The notes beneath the pieces are model-generated. The model did not search any database, was not told where the DNA came from, and was given only the letters and a program-made list of their open reading frames with translations. The translations under genes and the position numbers were made by a program. From positions 198,857,273 to 198,921,272 of the forward strand of contig JAUPFV010000002.1 in the NCBI GenBank assembly GCA_036936605.1: DNA of 64,000 nt, given 5' to 3'. The stretch comes from Limnanthes douglasii subsp. nivea. Lineage: Eukaryota; Streptophyta; Magnoliopsida; Brassicales; Limnanthaceae. How positions within the stretch are numbered: the stretch's first letter is position 1; each line of letters opens with the position of its first letter. Of this stretch, positions 11,301-22,017 are shown piece by piece.

Positions 11301-14135
11301 TTATTCAGATGATTCATCTTCCTCGGATGATTCTTCCTCTGAAGATGATGAGTCGGGGATAGGAACGAAAGCTTCACTTGGACGCTTTTTGATGGGAATG
11401 TTGTTCCAAAAACTTGTGAGGTTAATCTTCAGATAAGTAGCATGAAATTCTAGAAGAAGGGTGATGATTGTTTCTTCTTTTCCATTGTTAATAGCAGCCA
11501 ACATGTCTTTTGAAAATTCAGCTTTGGCAGCAGCAGCAACAACAACAACAATAGCATCAGCTTTTTCCTCCTCGAAATGTTTCTTCAATTTAGTTATCTC
11601 ATCGGTCAACTCTTTATTTTTTGCCTCGCAAAGGGTAAGAGAGTTTCAGAGAACTTTGGATTTGGATATTTCAGCAGCCAGTTCATTAGTATGATCAGTT
11701 TTGAGTTTATATATATCCTTTTCATGAGAAGTCTTCAACACTTCTTTGTCAGCAATATGTGTTGTTCACATATGATTTTTCATGAAGAGAGCGCCTCAAA
11801 TAAGCTCAGATCTTGCTAATTCATACATATGAAATTGCTCGACCACTTTGCTCTGAAAATCTTCTCTTAGTTTTTTCTCATCTTCAACAAGACTTTTGTA
11901 GCGGACCATGTCTTTGGCCAATTGTTTCAGATGGTTTTGAGAAGCTTCGACTTGGGAAGCAAGTGCTTTTGCTGCAGTATTGAGATCGGTAAATGGTTGG
12001 AGTGCAACAACAATTGTAGGATTTGGAGGAGGAGAAGGAATTTCTGTTGAAATAGGACGATCAATCATATCTAAAGTTGTAGTTAGTGTAGAGGGACATA
12101 TAATTTATGGATATGCTTTGATAGGTTTTGGTCTCCCAAAATTAATCATATGATTTTGAATGTCTTAGAGAACAGGATCGTCTTCTCCAACAAGCTCTTG
12201 TGTATTGTTAAAATTGATGAAACTGTCTGGATCGAAGTTTTCAGCATTTTGATTTTTGTCATTTGCATTGTCTTCAATGATTATCAAGGTGTTGTCATTG
12301 GTTGTTTGCTCTTCGGTCGAAGGGTTTTGTTGATTTTCAACAGTGGTGGTTTCTTCTTCATTGACTAGCGTATACGCAGTGATTTTGGCTTGTTTTTTTC
12401 TTTCCATGGGAACTGGAATAAGCTTTCTTTTTCTTCGAAGACGGTTCGTGATCTTTTCCTTCTTTGATGGCTGAAAGATTCTACTCTCCTGCTTTTCATT
12501 TTCGAGGCTTTAGTTTTGATGGAGTTGAAGGGCTAGCACCAGATGTGCTAGCAGTCTTTTTACTTTTCTTTTCCTTGTTAGCCTTTTCTTTTTTCTTTTT
12601 TGGCAGATGATTTTTTGACCTGTTACGAATAGAAAAGAATACTTTGCCGTCAGGATGTAATATTCTTTTGCAAGCTATTTTGGGATTGGGCTTTTTCGTC
12701 AAATTTCGAGGAGGCAAGCCTCCTTCTGTGATTGGAAACATATGGTTGTTAAGGAAATTGATCGGCTGAAAGGCGGTGTGGAAGGAATTATTCCATTCTT
12801 TCTCGACCCAGGCGACAAGTTTCTTGAAAATATCTTTAGGTGCTGGTCGGCGTATTTAATATCGGCTTGAAATTTCTAGGATAATTATGCAAGTAGATTA
12901 CTAAGGAGGAAGAAGAGACAATAAATGAAATTTAATTTAAAGTATATAATTTTCGAAGTATTTACGGTTACTTCTCCAGATGAGATTTAACTTTGATGGG
13001 TTGGCATGAGAAATCTCTTTGTCATTCTCCTATACTCCCGAGATGAAGATAAATTTTTGCTTCCAGAATTTATCAGCTTCCAACAGACCATCAATGATTT
13101 TATCTCCCATTCCTTATTGTTTTTTTAAATCCAAAGTTTGGCTCTCTTTGTAGTATATGTATCAAAAAATTCAGTTGAATGATGTAATTAGCCTCAATAT
13201 CCCTTAAATTTATGCATATAAAAGCTCTTTGTTCTTCAGAAACAAATCCAGGTTTTTTTGTTTTCCAAGACTTGTGGGTATTTTTATCTACGGTAGTTTC
13301 TGAATTCCCTTCATCGGATTCAGCTCCGTGATCAATTTTGGTAGCCTCAGAATCAACTTCATTGGCTATAGATATTTATTCTATATTTTGGAAAGGGTTT
13401 TCTTGAGGTAATGGATCCACAGTTTCTCGTGAAGGATTATTTTCTCGAGGAACCTCCTCGTTTATTTTTCTCTGGGGAGGACTTGGAATGATTTCTGAAT
13501 CGTCTCCCATAGCTATAAAAGTTCTTCTTTTTCTGGTTGTTGAAGAATGATTCGAAGAAGGAGTATCTGATATTTTTCTTAAAGAAGTTTCTTCACTACT
13601 TAAAATAGAAACTTTAATTTGAGAAGAAGAGACTCGAGGTGTTTTAGGAGCTAGAACTTTGGAAGAGAAACGCTCTTTGATTATTGGAGAAGGAGAAAAA
13701 ACAGGAGTTTTGCTTGGATTGAAATTACCATTGGGAAAATTGTTTTGGTGGTTGTTCTAACACAAACGCTATTGATTAATCCTGTAGCTTTATATTCCTC
13801 CACTCTTTGAGTAATGCAAAAGTCGTCGTACGATCCGAAGACTAAGTTGTTATCAGGTTTCGGAGATTTTGGTTTTTTGGGAATTGTAGTCTTGGGTTTT
13901 TTGTTTTTTGAGTTTTTTTTTTCTCATAAGACGGATGAAGGTTGATCGGAGAAGATGAATATTGATCGGAAATTTTGGTTTTTTCTGATGAAGATACTAG
14001 AAAAGAGGAAGAACGCGACGAAGGTAGCCAAGCGTTTGAATTCTCTCTCAGATGATTTGTGTTGTGAGAATGAAAAGTGAGGCTATTGCTGAATTTATAG
14101 AAAGAAAAGAAGACGTGTGAAGTGGAAAGGACCAT
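11301..14135 (-). pseudogene. Antisense gene of Tat element 1 (aORF), low-complexity plus coiled coil
   Basis: Read on the minus strand, a long frame with a few stops and shifts. From the ATG at 13927 it gives a Lys/Pro-rich N-terminus (PKTTIPKKPKSPKPDNNL after one homopolymer shift in a run of ten A's), then FGSYDDFC. A Ser/Pro/Glu-rich region is nearly open from about 13740 to 13100. A segment at 12740-12850 includes DIFKKLVAWVEKEWNNSFH and HMFPITEGGLPPRN, followed by a Lys-rich tail. The rest is an Asn/Glu-rich part (12165-12407), a coiled coil (11796-12068) and the C-terminus LLLEFHATYLKINLTSFW ending in an acidic Ser/Glu tail. An intron near 12850-12975 is possible. Function unknown. It parallels the antisense gene of Tat element 2. 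The upstream frame to 14135 may be leader. Confidence 0.72.
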
Positions 14136-14218
14136 GATAGTGATAGGGTCGAATACAAATCGGTGAGAAGATTAAGAGCTCGACATCTGTCAGACTAGCC
14201 ATCTAGCTATGGGCCTAG

Positions 14219-14232
14219 AATCTATATAGTCA
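14219..14232 (-). promoter_or_regulatory. Possible TATA box for the Tat 1 antisense gene
   Basis: The minus strand reads GACTATATAGATTC, about 85 bases upstream of the longest antisense frame and about 290 upstream of the better ATG at 13927. It is supported only by sequence and by the parallel box in Tat element 2. Confidence 0.4.
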
Positions 14233-14342
14233 TGATGGATTTGAACAGTAATATGAAACGGGTACATTCGTGTATAGTTTTGATCAAAATCGATGATTAC
14301 ATTTTGAAGCTCTACTTCCATAATGATTCAAGAAGAATTATT

Positions 14343-14505
14343 GGCTTCGAAGTTATATTAGTTGTTGGTTGCTTCGAATTGGTGTCTGTTTTTTGCCGCT
14401 TCGATTTTACCAAAGTTTTTAACGGCTTTGAAGTTATATCAGTTTCTGGTTGCTTCGAATTGGTATCTATTTTTTGCTGCTTCGAATGGCTGCTTCAAAT
14501 TTACC
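14343..14505. repeat. 81-bp tandem duplication in Tat 1 3' region
   Basis: GGCTTCGAAGTTATAT at 14343 recurs as GGCTTTGAAGTTATAT at 14424, and the following GGTTGCTTCGAATTGGT blocks match at the same spacing. Tandem repeats in this region are known in some Tat-lineage elements. Confidence 0.85.
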
Positions 14506-14646
14506 AAATTTTTGACTTCGAATTCGCATTTTCCGATTGATTTTTGGACTTTGAACTTATATTATAACAACTGATATGACATGTGGAATAATTCGAAGAC
14601 ATTTTCGTTCTCATTCATTTACTGACATGAGAACTAGGGAGGCTTC

Positions 14647-15044
14647 TGATATGGAAGTAAGATTTTAAGGACTAAGTTGTAAATAATGTAAATTTAAGGA
14701 TTAAACTGTAAACAATTTAAGTTTAGTCCTTAAATAATAAATACTGTAAGTTTTAGAAAACATTTGTGACTATGTAATACTGTTAATGACTAAAGGGAGA
14801 TTTGTCATCTTTTGTAACAGATTTCACTTTAAGGCTAAGTCTTGGCTTCTCTATATAAAGGGAAAGGCTAACCTAATAAAGGGGTTGGACATTTTTTCTA
14901 CTGAACTCATTTGTACTTAAGCTTTCTCTCTCCAAAAACTCTCTAACTCTTTCTCTCTATAGAATTCTCTTATAACAATTTCCTAAGGCAAAATCTATAG
15001 AATTCTCTTATAACAATTTCTTAAGGCAAAATCTATACTCACCA
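14647..15044 (+). repeat. 3' LTR of Tat element 1
   Basis: 398 bp, TGATATGG to TACTCACCA, preceded by the purine-rich GAGAACTAGGGAGG, the likely polypurine tract. It retains the TATA segment CTATATAAAGGG (14850-14861) lost from the 5' LTR. A related solo LTR is at 41114-41471. Confidence 0.94.
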
Positions 15045-15420
15045 AAATTAACTTACAACTTGACATGTCAAATATATAATTAATCAACTTACGACACATT
15101 TTTTCATTGTATTTAAAACAACTAACTAAACTAATATCACATAATATATATTTAGATAAATCTGAACACATTAAAACGTGAAAACTCAGCTTATACTTAT
15201 AAACAATCCATGAATGACTATGCATTTTGGATAAAATATACCTTTAGTAAAGTTAGAATAGGTTATTTATTTGTAAAATATTATATATTGGCATGTCATA
15301 TTATACCTTTAGGATAAATCAACTTAAAACTTGTCAGGTCCGAAAGTACATTTTTTAAACTCAAGATATATTTTGTAGTTCTATTTAAAACAACTAACTA
15401 AAATAATTATTTGTGATAAC
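15045..15420. repeat. About 275-bp tandem repeat array, right part
   Basis: Continues unit 3 exactly where the Tat insertion broke it (AAATT then AACTTACAACTTGACATG), followed by a fourth unit from about 15190. The array ends near AACATGCAG at 15419-15427, which looks like a 3' splice site before renewed coding-like sequence. Confidence 0.87.
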
Positions 15421-17230
15421 ATGCAGGTTTTCTCATTACAAGTTGAACTTCAAAACATAAAAGTAAATGTGAAAAAACTAAGATAAAAAATGAGGAAACT
15501 AAAAAAAACAAGCATTGAGAAATAAGTGAGTTTCTTCAAAGTAATTGACATGAAATTATATGCATAACACATTGACGAAGTAAGTAAATATTATATGCTA
15601 TACAATATGTTAGTTTAACACAAAAGTTATATATATATATATATATACAGATTAGCGAATACAAAAAAAAGATAAATCATCCAAAAAATATGAATGAGTC
15701 GAAATAAATATTGCTTTAAGTTCAAATAAAATGACAAGAATTTCAATAGAAATTAAGTGATGCAAAACATATACGAGGAATCAATATGAAAAAATTGATA
15801 TATACAAGAATGTAGAATTTTTTAAAACTCAAACGAACGATAAAATGGATTTGAATATTGATCATGATTATAAAAGGCAACCGTTAATGAATCCGAATTA
15901 AAGAAGAACTGTTGATATTGAAATGAGGATTGCCAGTGCAGTAAAGATTACTAAATCTAAAAATAAACTATATGAAGTTAACAGAAAAAACAGTTGCAGA
16001 ATTGGCAAATGATAATTTGAATTTGGTAATAGCTATAAATACAGATATAACATATGTTGAAAAATTAAATGAAAAAAAATTAGACAATTAGACTTGAAAA
16101 TTGTCAAATATTTTACAATATCATATAAAGTTAAAAATATTGTTTCCTTACGATAAGAACTGGCAAATTTTGAAGGTAATTTAAGGAGAACGAAAGAGAA
16201 ATATAACCCACCACCATATATGAAGAAGAAACACGTGGCATAAAAGACTCAAACTAAAGCTAAAATAACAGATGAAAATAATAATTTCTAAAGTTGGAGT
16301 AAAATAATTAAACAAAGGAAACCAAGTTATCCAATTGAGTTCTTAAAATCCAAAAATAACAATATACCTTGAATTGACCCAACATTATAAATTTTTAAAA
16401 TTTAAATATTTACCATATATATAGTAGAAAATTAAGAGTGTATAGAATCAATTGTATGATTGTATGTAGACACAAGTTCCAATTAGAATGTATATATAGA
16501 TTGATGCTTGAAGTTATTCCAAAGAGACTAAGTAATAACAAAAATGAATCATTTTTATTTCTTTTTAAATTACAAATATTATATTTATATTATTGTAAGC
16601 AAGTAAATATTATTACAAATATTGCAGGTTTAGTATGCTTATATAGTGAGAGAAAATGGTAAGTTATAGATACTTGCACTACGACCAGAATGTACATACA
16701 TACAAGATTTATATGAGGAGTTGATATCAGACACTATCTAGCTAAAATTACACAAAGTAAAGATGTTCATCAAACCATTGTACACACAAGTTTATGAAGT
16801 TACTCGAGGAATATGACACTGTTAATGATAACATTAAGTACAAAAGACCTGGTTTTTTACTACTATGACTCAATGTTGAACGACATGACTTAATACTGAA
16901 TGATAAAATAATATAATATGTTGATAATCTGTTAAGGTTTTGATAATATTGATGTTGCTAAGATGTATACTAACGAATTGGTAAGATTTAAAAAATCTTC
17001 ATGTTGCACTTTAAGAGATTGAATGAAATAATTGAAAAAAGACAAGACATCACCAACATAAACAAATTCAAGTTTAATATTAAGGATTTTTTTACAACAA
17101 ACAAGTAATATAGATTGTGGAGTATTCGTATTAATGATGACAAAATCAATTTTAAGTCAAAACAGGTTCATATGAAGAGATATACCAACCAAGCATAAAG
17201 TTTGTGACTATTTTATAATATTTTGTTAAT
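15421..17230 (+). pseudogene. Relic gene with coiled coil and Ulp1-like cysteine protease
   Basis: The frame is badly broken. Coding-like segments include a Lys/Leu-rich coiled-coil stretch at 15430-15520. A C48 (Ulp1/SENP) protease signature is visible: LVFYYYDSMLND at about 16842-16877, then a Gln-containing stretch and NIDCGVFVLMMTKSILS at about 17107-17155. In this family the Gln and the Cys of D-C-G are catalytic. The catalytic His/Asp region is not clear. Ulp1-like domains occur in host SUMO proteases and are often carried by plant MULE and CACTA transposons. The surroundings favour a transposon origin. Confidence 0.62.
15632..15648. repeat. Short (TA)n tract
   Basis: About eight TA units inside the Ulp1-gene relic. 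Confidence 0.8.
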
Positions 17231-17280
17231 GTAATTGATGTATTCCAAACATGTTATTATTAACAGACAAAAATATATCA

Positions 17281-17650
17281 TACAATATTGAATGTAATGA
17301 AAAAGAAACTCATATAATAATCGGACTTGTCAAGTAAAAAATAAAAAAGAAAGATTGTAATATAATTTGACCTGCTATATTGAATCTAATAATTATAAAT
17401 ATTAGATAATAATCTCACCTGCCAAATTAAGATATGAAACAAAATAAGGTAAAAATATAATATTAATTGTCTTGCTAAAGTTAATATAAAAAAATAAAAA
17501 AATAAAAAATAATTAAACATGCCAAGTGAAAAATAAAACAAATAAAAAAGTAGATAATAATTTTACCTACCAAATTAAAAATAAAACAAGAAAGGTTAGA
17601 ATATGATCTCAAATGTCATACCATTATTTAACATAATAATTGTTCAGTCA
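17281..17650. repeat. Degenerate AT-rich minisatellite, left block
   Basis: Irregular units of about 45-60 bp built around a TAATCTGACATGCCAA-like core followed by an A-rich stretch (examples near 17315, 17370, 17420 and 17520). The same family forms the blocks at 36000-40920. Confidence 0.6.
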
Positions 17651-18146
17651 TATTCATAGTTCACGTTTATAACTACGTAATAGTCCACATTCTAAATTTT
17701 AGCATATTCATTCATTCACGTTTTGAATGGTAATCTATGAAGATAAACTGAACCGCAATTTGTGTGAACAATCTTTCGTGCTTGAAATTTTTAGATACAA
17801 AAATAATATAAATAACAAATGAAAAGTAATAAACAATTAGCATTTAGGTTCTATAACGCAATATTCAAGTTTCAAAATTACAATTTCAATTAAAAAACTA
17901 AAAATGAAACAAATTAAAAGTTTACTTCATCAATATTTGCATTGTTCTTTTTATACTTGTGGGGATCCACTTCATCATTGGTAGTTCCAGATAGTTAGGC
18001 TTTGCGAGAGTTCATACGAGATCTATGGGGTGAATGCAATGCATGAGAGTTCTGGCAGGATCAAGGTTTGCCCTTATAATATGGGGTTCGTTGAAATAAA
18101 TCTTAGGTACTTTTAGACTAAGCATAGGTAATATATGGTTCTTTAT
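17651..18146. other. Spacer, nothing recognised
   Basis: AT-rich sequence between the minisatellite and the hAT left end. No gene, RNA or repeat border could be supported. Confidence 0.5.
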
Positions 18147-18157
18147 TAGAGCTATTG

Positions 18158-18370
18158 ATGGTTCTGAAGAATCGAGAACCGAAACGGAACCAAACCGATA
18201 AGGACTAGACCGAGAACTGGACCGAACCTTAACGGTCTTATTCGCGGTTCCATTCTTAAAACCAGAACCGATAAGGAACCGAAGTGATAAAACCGTTTTG
18301 AAACCAAACCAATAAAACTGATAAACCAGTAGAACTGATTATAAACCGAACTGATAAATCGATAAAAGCT
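18158..18370. repeat. hAT left subterminal GAACCG-like repeats
   Basis: Many copies of GAACCGA, ACCGATAA and related short motifs. The right end (35405-35695) has the matching ACCGGACC/ACCAGACC series. Subterminal repeats of this kind bind transposase in studied hAT elements. Confidence 0.7.
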
Positions 18371-19296
18371 AAATGTAAATTAAATTTTAATTATATAATT
18401 TTACGTAAAACTTATTTGTATGATTTGTATGACGGGAATGGAAAACGATTTTTTGTTTGTTTCCATGAAAAAAATGATTTTGTTAAATTCAAAAGTTAAC
18501 ATAAATTAAATGGTAATAATTGTTCAGGGTATTTTACAGTTAACATACTTAAAAGTTGAAAACAATTTTTTTTATTTCAATAGAAAATTATATAATTAAT
18601 ATATTCATACATAGTCAACCCAACTAATATAACAAAAATATATAATATTATTGAAGATACTACTAAAAGTAAGATAACCGTTTTCGATTGGGTGGGAAAA
18701 TGTAATTTATTTAGACGAAAAGTATACTTTGACTGGGTGGGAAATATAATTAATTTCGTTAAACATTAAAGCAGTTATTAGTTTGGGGGGAATTTAATTT
18801 CTTCAAACATCAAGCTCAACCTAGAAGTTAAAAAAATTTGTTTACCTTTACCACAACACTACAATGGAGCTACATAAATTCTCACAAACACAACAACAAC
18901 ATTCGAATCCAAAAAGACTTTCTTCTTCATTTTAGTTATGAGTTCTATTTCATTTTCTCATATCTTCCTTAATTTCAATATCATCTCATTTCGTCAGATT
19001 CATGATTCATCAATTTCATTGGATTCATTTTAGGTTAGATTACTTTTTATTTAGTGTATTTCAAATCATCTATTGAGATTTACCATAGAACATGGTTAGA
19101 TTTTGAGTTTATTTTTTCTAAAGATTTTGTTAAATTTAAATCATCAATAATCTATGTTGAGCTCTAACTTTTTATTGGTGGAGTCTGTTAGAAATTGATT
19201 AGTTAAGTCTTTCAAATTTATAGTAACAGTTCTTAGGTTTTATACGAAAATTTTGTATTCTTTACAATAAATTTATTTAACTAATACATACTTTTA

Positions 19297-20760
19297 ATGT
19301 CATTTCAAGATTATTCAAGTCCAATGAATAATAATGAATCATTCGAATGTGATTTTGATGATGATGGTGAGACTATAGGTTGGATCGAGATAGGGGAAAT
19401 TCATGATATAGATCCCAATTTGGGTAGCCAAGTTGATGGGTCAACCACAACTCCTGCTAATATTACTGACAATGTTGATGAAGATCCATTTGCACCCTCT
19501 AAAAAAAGGGCTAAAAAAATTAATATTTGGGTATAATTTCAAATCGTTAAGATGTCGTGTGGAGCGCAAAATAGGAAATATAAGTGGTGCGAGGCATTTT
19601 ATTCTTACAATGTGAAAGATAGAGGCACCTCTAGTTGTTTGAAACACTTCAAGATTTATGGGCAGAGACAAAAAATACGGCAGATGCATAGACATTGTTA
19701 GACAATAGCTCATTCCAATGAGATGGGATACCAAGTGTTAGTAAGTTGAGATATGATCATGCCAATGTTAGAAATTTTATGATTGAAGCGTTGTTGGCGC
19801 ATGATCCATATTGATGGTAAGTTATTCCACGTGACTAAAGTTATTAGCGACAAAACTTATGTTACATTGAACCTATTTCTTACAAAACTTTATCAAGTTA
19901 AATTTGTGCTGGATAAGTTCGTGTGACGATAATCCATAACTAATATTAGCGGTTAGCTAGATGATGATCAAGTAAAAAAAATATTTTTTGTAGTCAAATT
20001 TGTTGATTTCCATTGGTGTTATTCTTGACCCAAGGTAATATTTCTGAAATTTGTTATATAATTTTTACTTTACATAATATTTCCATTGACATGTCTTTTT
20101 ATCACGTTTATGTTTATTATTCTGAATTGAAATGCATCTGATTCCTTTTAGTTTTTCATTTTATTTGTGTAAGTTAAGACAGGAGATGACTTTGGTTTTG
20201 TTAATAAGTTTTGTTATCTTGTGATATAACGCAAATATAAGATGAAGTTCATTAACTGGGTATACCAATTCTCGTATCCTCTTTCGGGGGATGCTAAAAA
20301 TAGAGAGGAGTCAATATCAACCGACTTACACAATTTATTTTCAATCTATCAAGAAGCACATCAGAAACCTGCTGTCCTTTCTTTCTAAACGAAAAAATGA
20401 TCATGGTGGATCTACTTTCTTTGCATATCTCGATGCGACTGAGGAGGATAGGGAGACTCAAACTGATCTTCAATTCTATTTGGAGGAGAAGTCAGTGATA
20501 TATGATCGTGGGGCAGAGTTTGATATAATGACTTATTGGAGGGTTGATGGTCCAAGATATCATATTCTTAGCATCATAGCTAAGGATATAATTCACCCCC
20601 ATCACAATGGTTGCTTCAGAAGAAACTTTTAGCGCCAAGAAGCGTGTGATTGATTCTGAAACGCACCATTTTGAAAACCGAGACTATGGAGATGCTTATG
20701 TGTGGAGTTTGTTTGAAAAAAGAGTTCCATGACGTTAAAAAGGGATAATGACAAAACTTT
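19297..20760 (+). pseudogene. hAT transposase relic
   Basis: The start ATG at 19297 opens an acidic N-terminus of 79 aa ending PFAPSKKRAKKINIWV. After a stop, sequence like a BED zinc finger follows (KWCEAFYSYNVKDRG, then SSCLKHFK; 19585-19650). ANVRNFMIEALLAHDPY at about 19760 fits the region after the BED finger. FVVKFVDFHW near 19992 resembles the family's catalytic-core motif. The C-terminal dimerisation region is at 20291-20632 (FDIMTYWRVDGPRYHILS, IAKDI), with the rest in another frame (TMVASEETFSAKKRVIDS, 20600-20660). The middle of the core (about 20050-20290) is largely absent. A dead DNA-transposon gene. Confidence 0.78.
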
Positions 20761-21173
20761 TTAAGAGTATATTTTCGTTTTTAGTTTAATTGTTCGTCTG
20801 CTTCTTTTTCTAATGTATTTAATTTTTTTGTAGCTTGCTGTAGATTAGTCAGTTGAGATAGAAATAGAATTTATGTTTGGGAGATGGATGAGTCATCCAA
20901 CTCAACTACAACTTCTTGACTCATCCAATTCATGTATGCATACATTGTATGGTTTTGTAAGATTGATAAGTGCATTTTATGTCACTTATTACGCTCCATT
21001 ATTCTTAAAACTGTCGCCGGTTCTCAAGTATTCGTTGTGTTTTAACGTGTTTTTCAGTCATTCTCGTAGGATGCTCGTTGATGGAATTTCACCGCTTTTC
21101 GGTGACTTGTGCTGGATTTAAGGATCAAAGAACCATCGCATGTTGGACGTACCCATTTCATTTGGAAATATTA

Positions 21174-21386
21174 ACCGAAGGTACATACTTAGTGCGTGAA
21201 GACGATCCGGTTAACCAAATGTTATTTATTATCCGAGGCAGATTAGACAGTTCAACTACAAACAGAGGCCGAACAGGGTTCTTCAACATAACTATACTTC
21301 GACCCGGTGATTTCTGCAGTGAAGAACTACTTGCAAGGGCTCTACTTCCGAAATCAATCTCGAACTTACCATCTTCAACCAGAAAA
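21174..21386 (+). pseudogene. Captured CNGC fragment (cyclic-nucleotide-binding domain), 5' LTR copy
   Basis: About 71 residues read in the open frame 21078-21464. They match the binding domain of plant cyclic-nucleotide-gated channels: TEGTYLVREDDPVNQMLFII, RGRLDSSTTNRGRTGFFN, then RPGDFCSEELLARAL and SNLPSSTR. GDFC(G)EELL is the phosphate-binding-cassette region. This copy has Ser in place of the usual Gly and Arg in place of Trp downstream. The match begins abruptly after PFHLEIL and ends after STRKV. No channel pore or membrane part is present, so this is an isolated exon-sized fragment. The frame is open but there is no evidence it is expressed. Confidence 0.88.
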
Positions 21387-21763
21387 GTCATAGCCTTTCC
21401 ATACAATACGATCCATTGGTTGTTCGTCCAATTCTTCAGGAGGATTGGCTGGTGTGGAAGCTGAAGTTTTTTCTCTTCTTGACATGGTTGCTGTTTCTTT
21501 CTGCGAAGCTTGAGATGCCGTCGACGTCGACGATGTTGCTGTTGCTTTTGGGTTTCTCAGTTTAAGGGATCGAGATGGTTCCAATAAAGACTTGGTTTTA
21601 AAAACTGCAGAGGACTTCAAGAGGAAATCCCTTTTCACGATCTTGGAGGTATCGGGTGCGTGACTTTTTAAACTAACAGAACGCATAACCTTAGGCAAGG
21701 GTATCTTTTTCGGCCGTGGCGACACAAAGATCTCAACAGGGACTCTGTCATTATCTCTGGGGC
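21387..21763 (-). other. Unassigned Ser/Thr/Lys-rich open frame between the captured fragments, 5' LTR
   Basis: Part of the minus-strand frame 21375-21887. This part is Ser/Thr/Lys/Pro-rich (for example SPRPKKIPLPKV, KATATSSTSTASQASQKE and STPANPPEELDEQPMDRI). I do not recognise it. It may be a third captured fragment, a remnant of an element antisense gene, or chance. It is kept nearly unchanged in the 3' LTR (31256-31632). Confidence 0.4.
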
Positions 21764-22017
21764 TGAGTTTTGATAATGGCTTTGTAAGGGTACACAAAGA
21801 GGCTGGATTCAGACAGCACATAGGAATCAAGATGATCGTTTGATAGAGAAGAAACGATTGTGCATCGAGCTGCATCAAGAATCTCATCTAGTTGAGATCT
21901 AGTTAGGGCACGGAGTCCCTTCCCATTGGGATCAGCAAAGACACCAGGCTCGTAAAATGAGATTTCCAAACGTTTTTCATAGCCTTCGAAACCAATTGGT
22001 GAGGTGTTGACGGCCAT
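21764..22017 (-). pseudogene. SAMDC: Captured S-adenosylmethionine decarboxylase main-ORF start, 5' LTR copy
   Basis: Minus-strand ATG at 22017 opens an 88-aa frame (stop at 21751). Residues 1 to about 84 match the N-terminus of plant AdoMet decarboxylase: [40 protein letters not shown] and [15 protein letters not shown]. The E-S-S processing site, where the proenzyme cleaves itself to form the pyruvoyl group, is present. The match stops after IIKT, and a foreign tail QPQR and a stop follow. The real enzyme is about 350-380 aa, so this cannot be active. It lies antisense to the retrotransposon. Confidence 0.94.

Larger units (their letters stand above)
5121..15049 (+). mobile_element. Ty3/gypsy Tat-lineage retrotransposon 1, full length but defective
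   Basis: The element runs 5126-15044 with a perfect 5-bp target duplication AAATT (5121-5125 and 15045-15049). Both LTRs begin TGATATGG and end TACTCACCA. Gag, PR, RT, RNase H, a second RNase H of the archaeal-like kind and INT follow in gypsy order. A long pol-to-LTR region carries an antisense gene. The second RNase H and the antisense gene indicate the Tat lineage. All coding regions carry stops, most of the RT core is missing, and the 5' LTR lost its TATA segment. Removing it restores the host tandem repeat exactly. Confidence 0.95.

Noticed and set aside
21158..21406. 82-aa minus-strand frame over the CNGC fragment
   Set aside because: Shadow of the sense CNGC fragment, whose protein match is on the plus strand.
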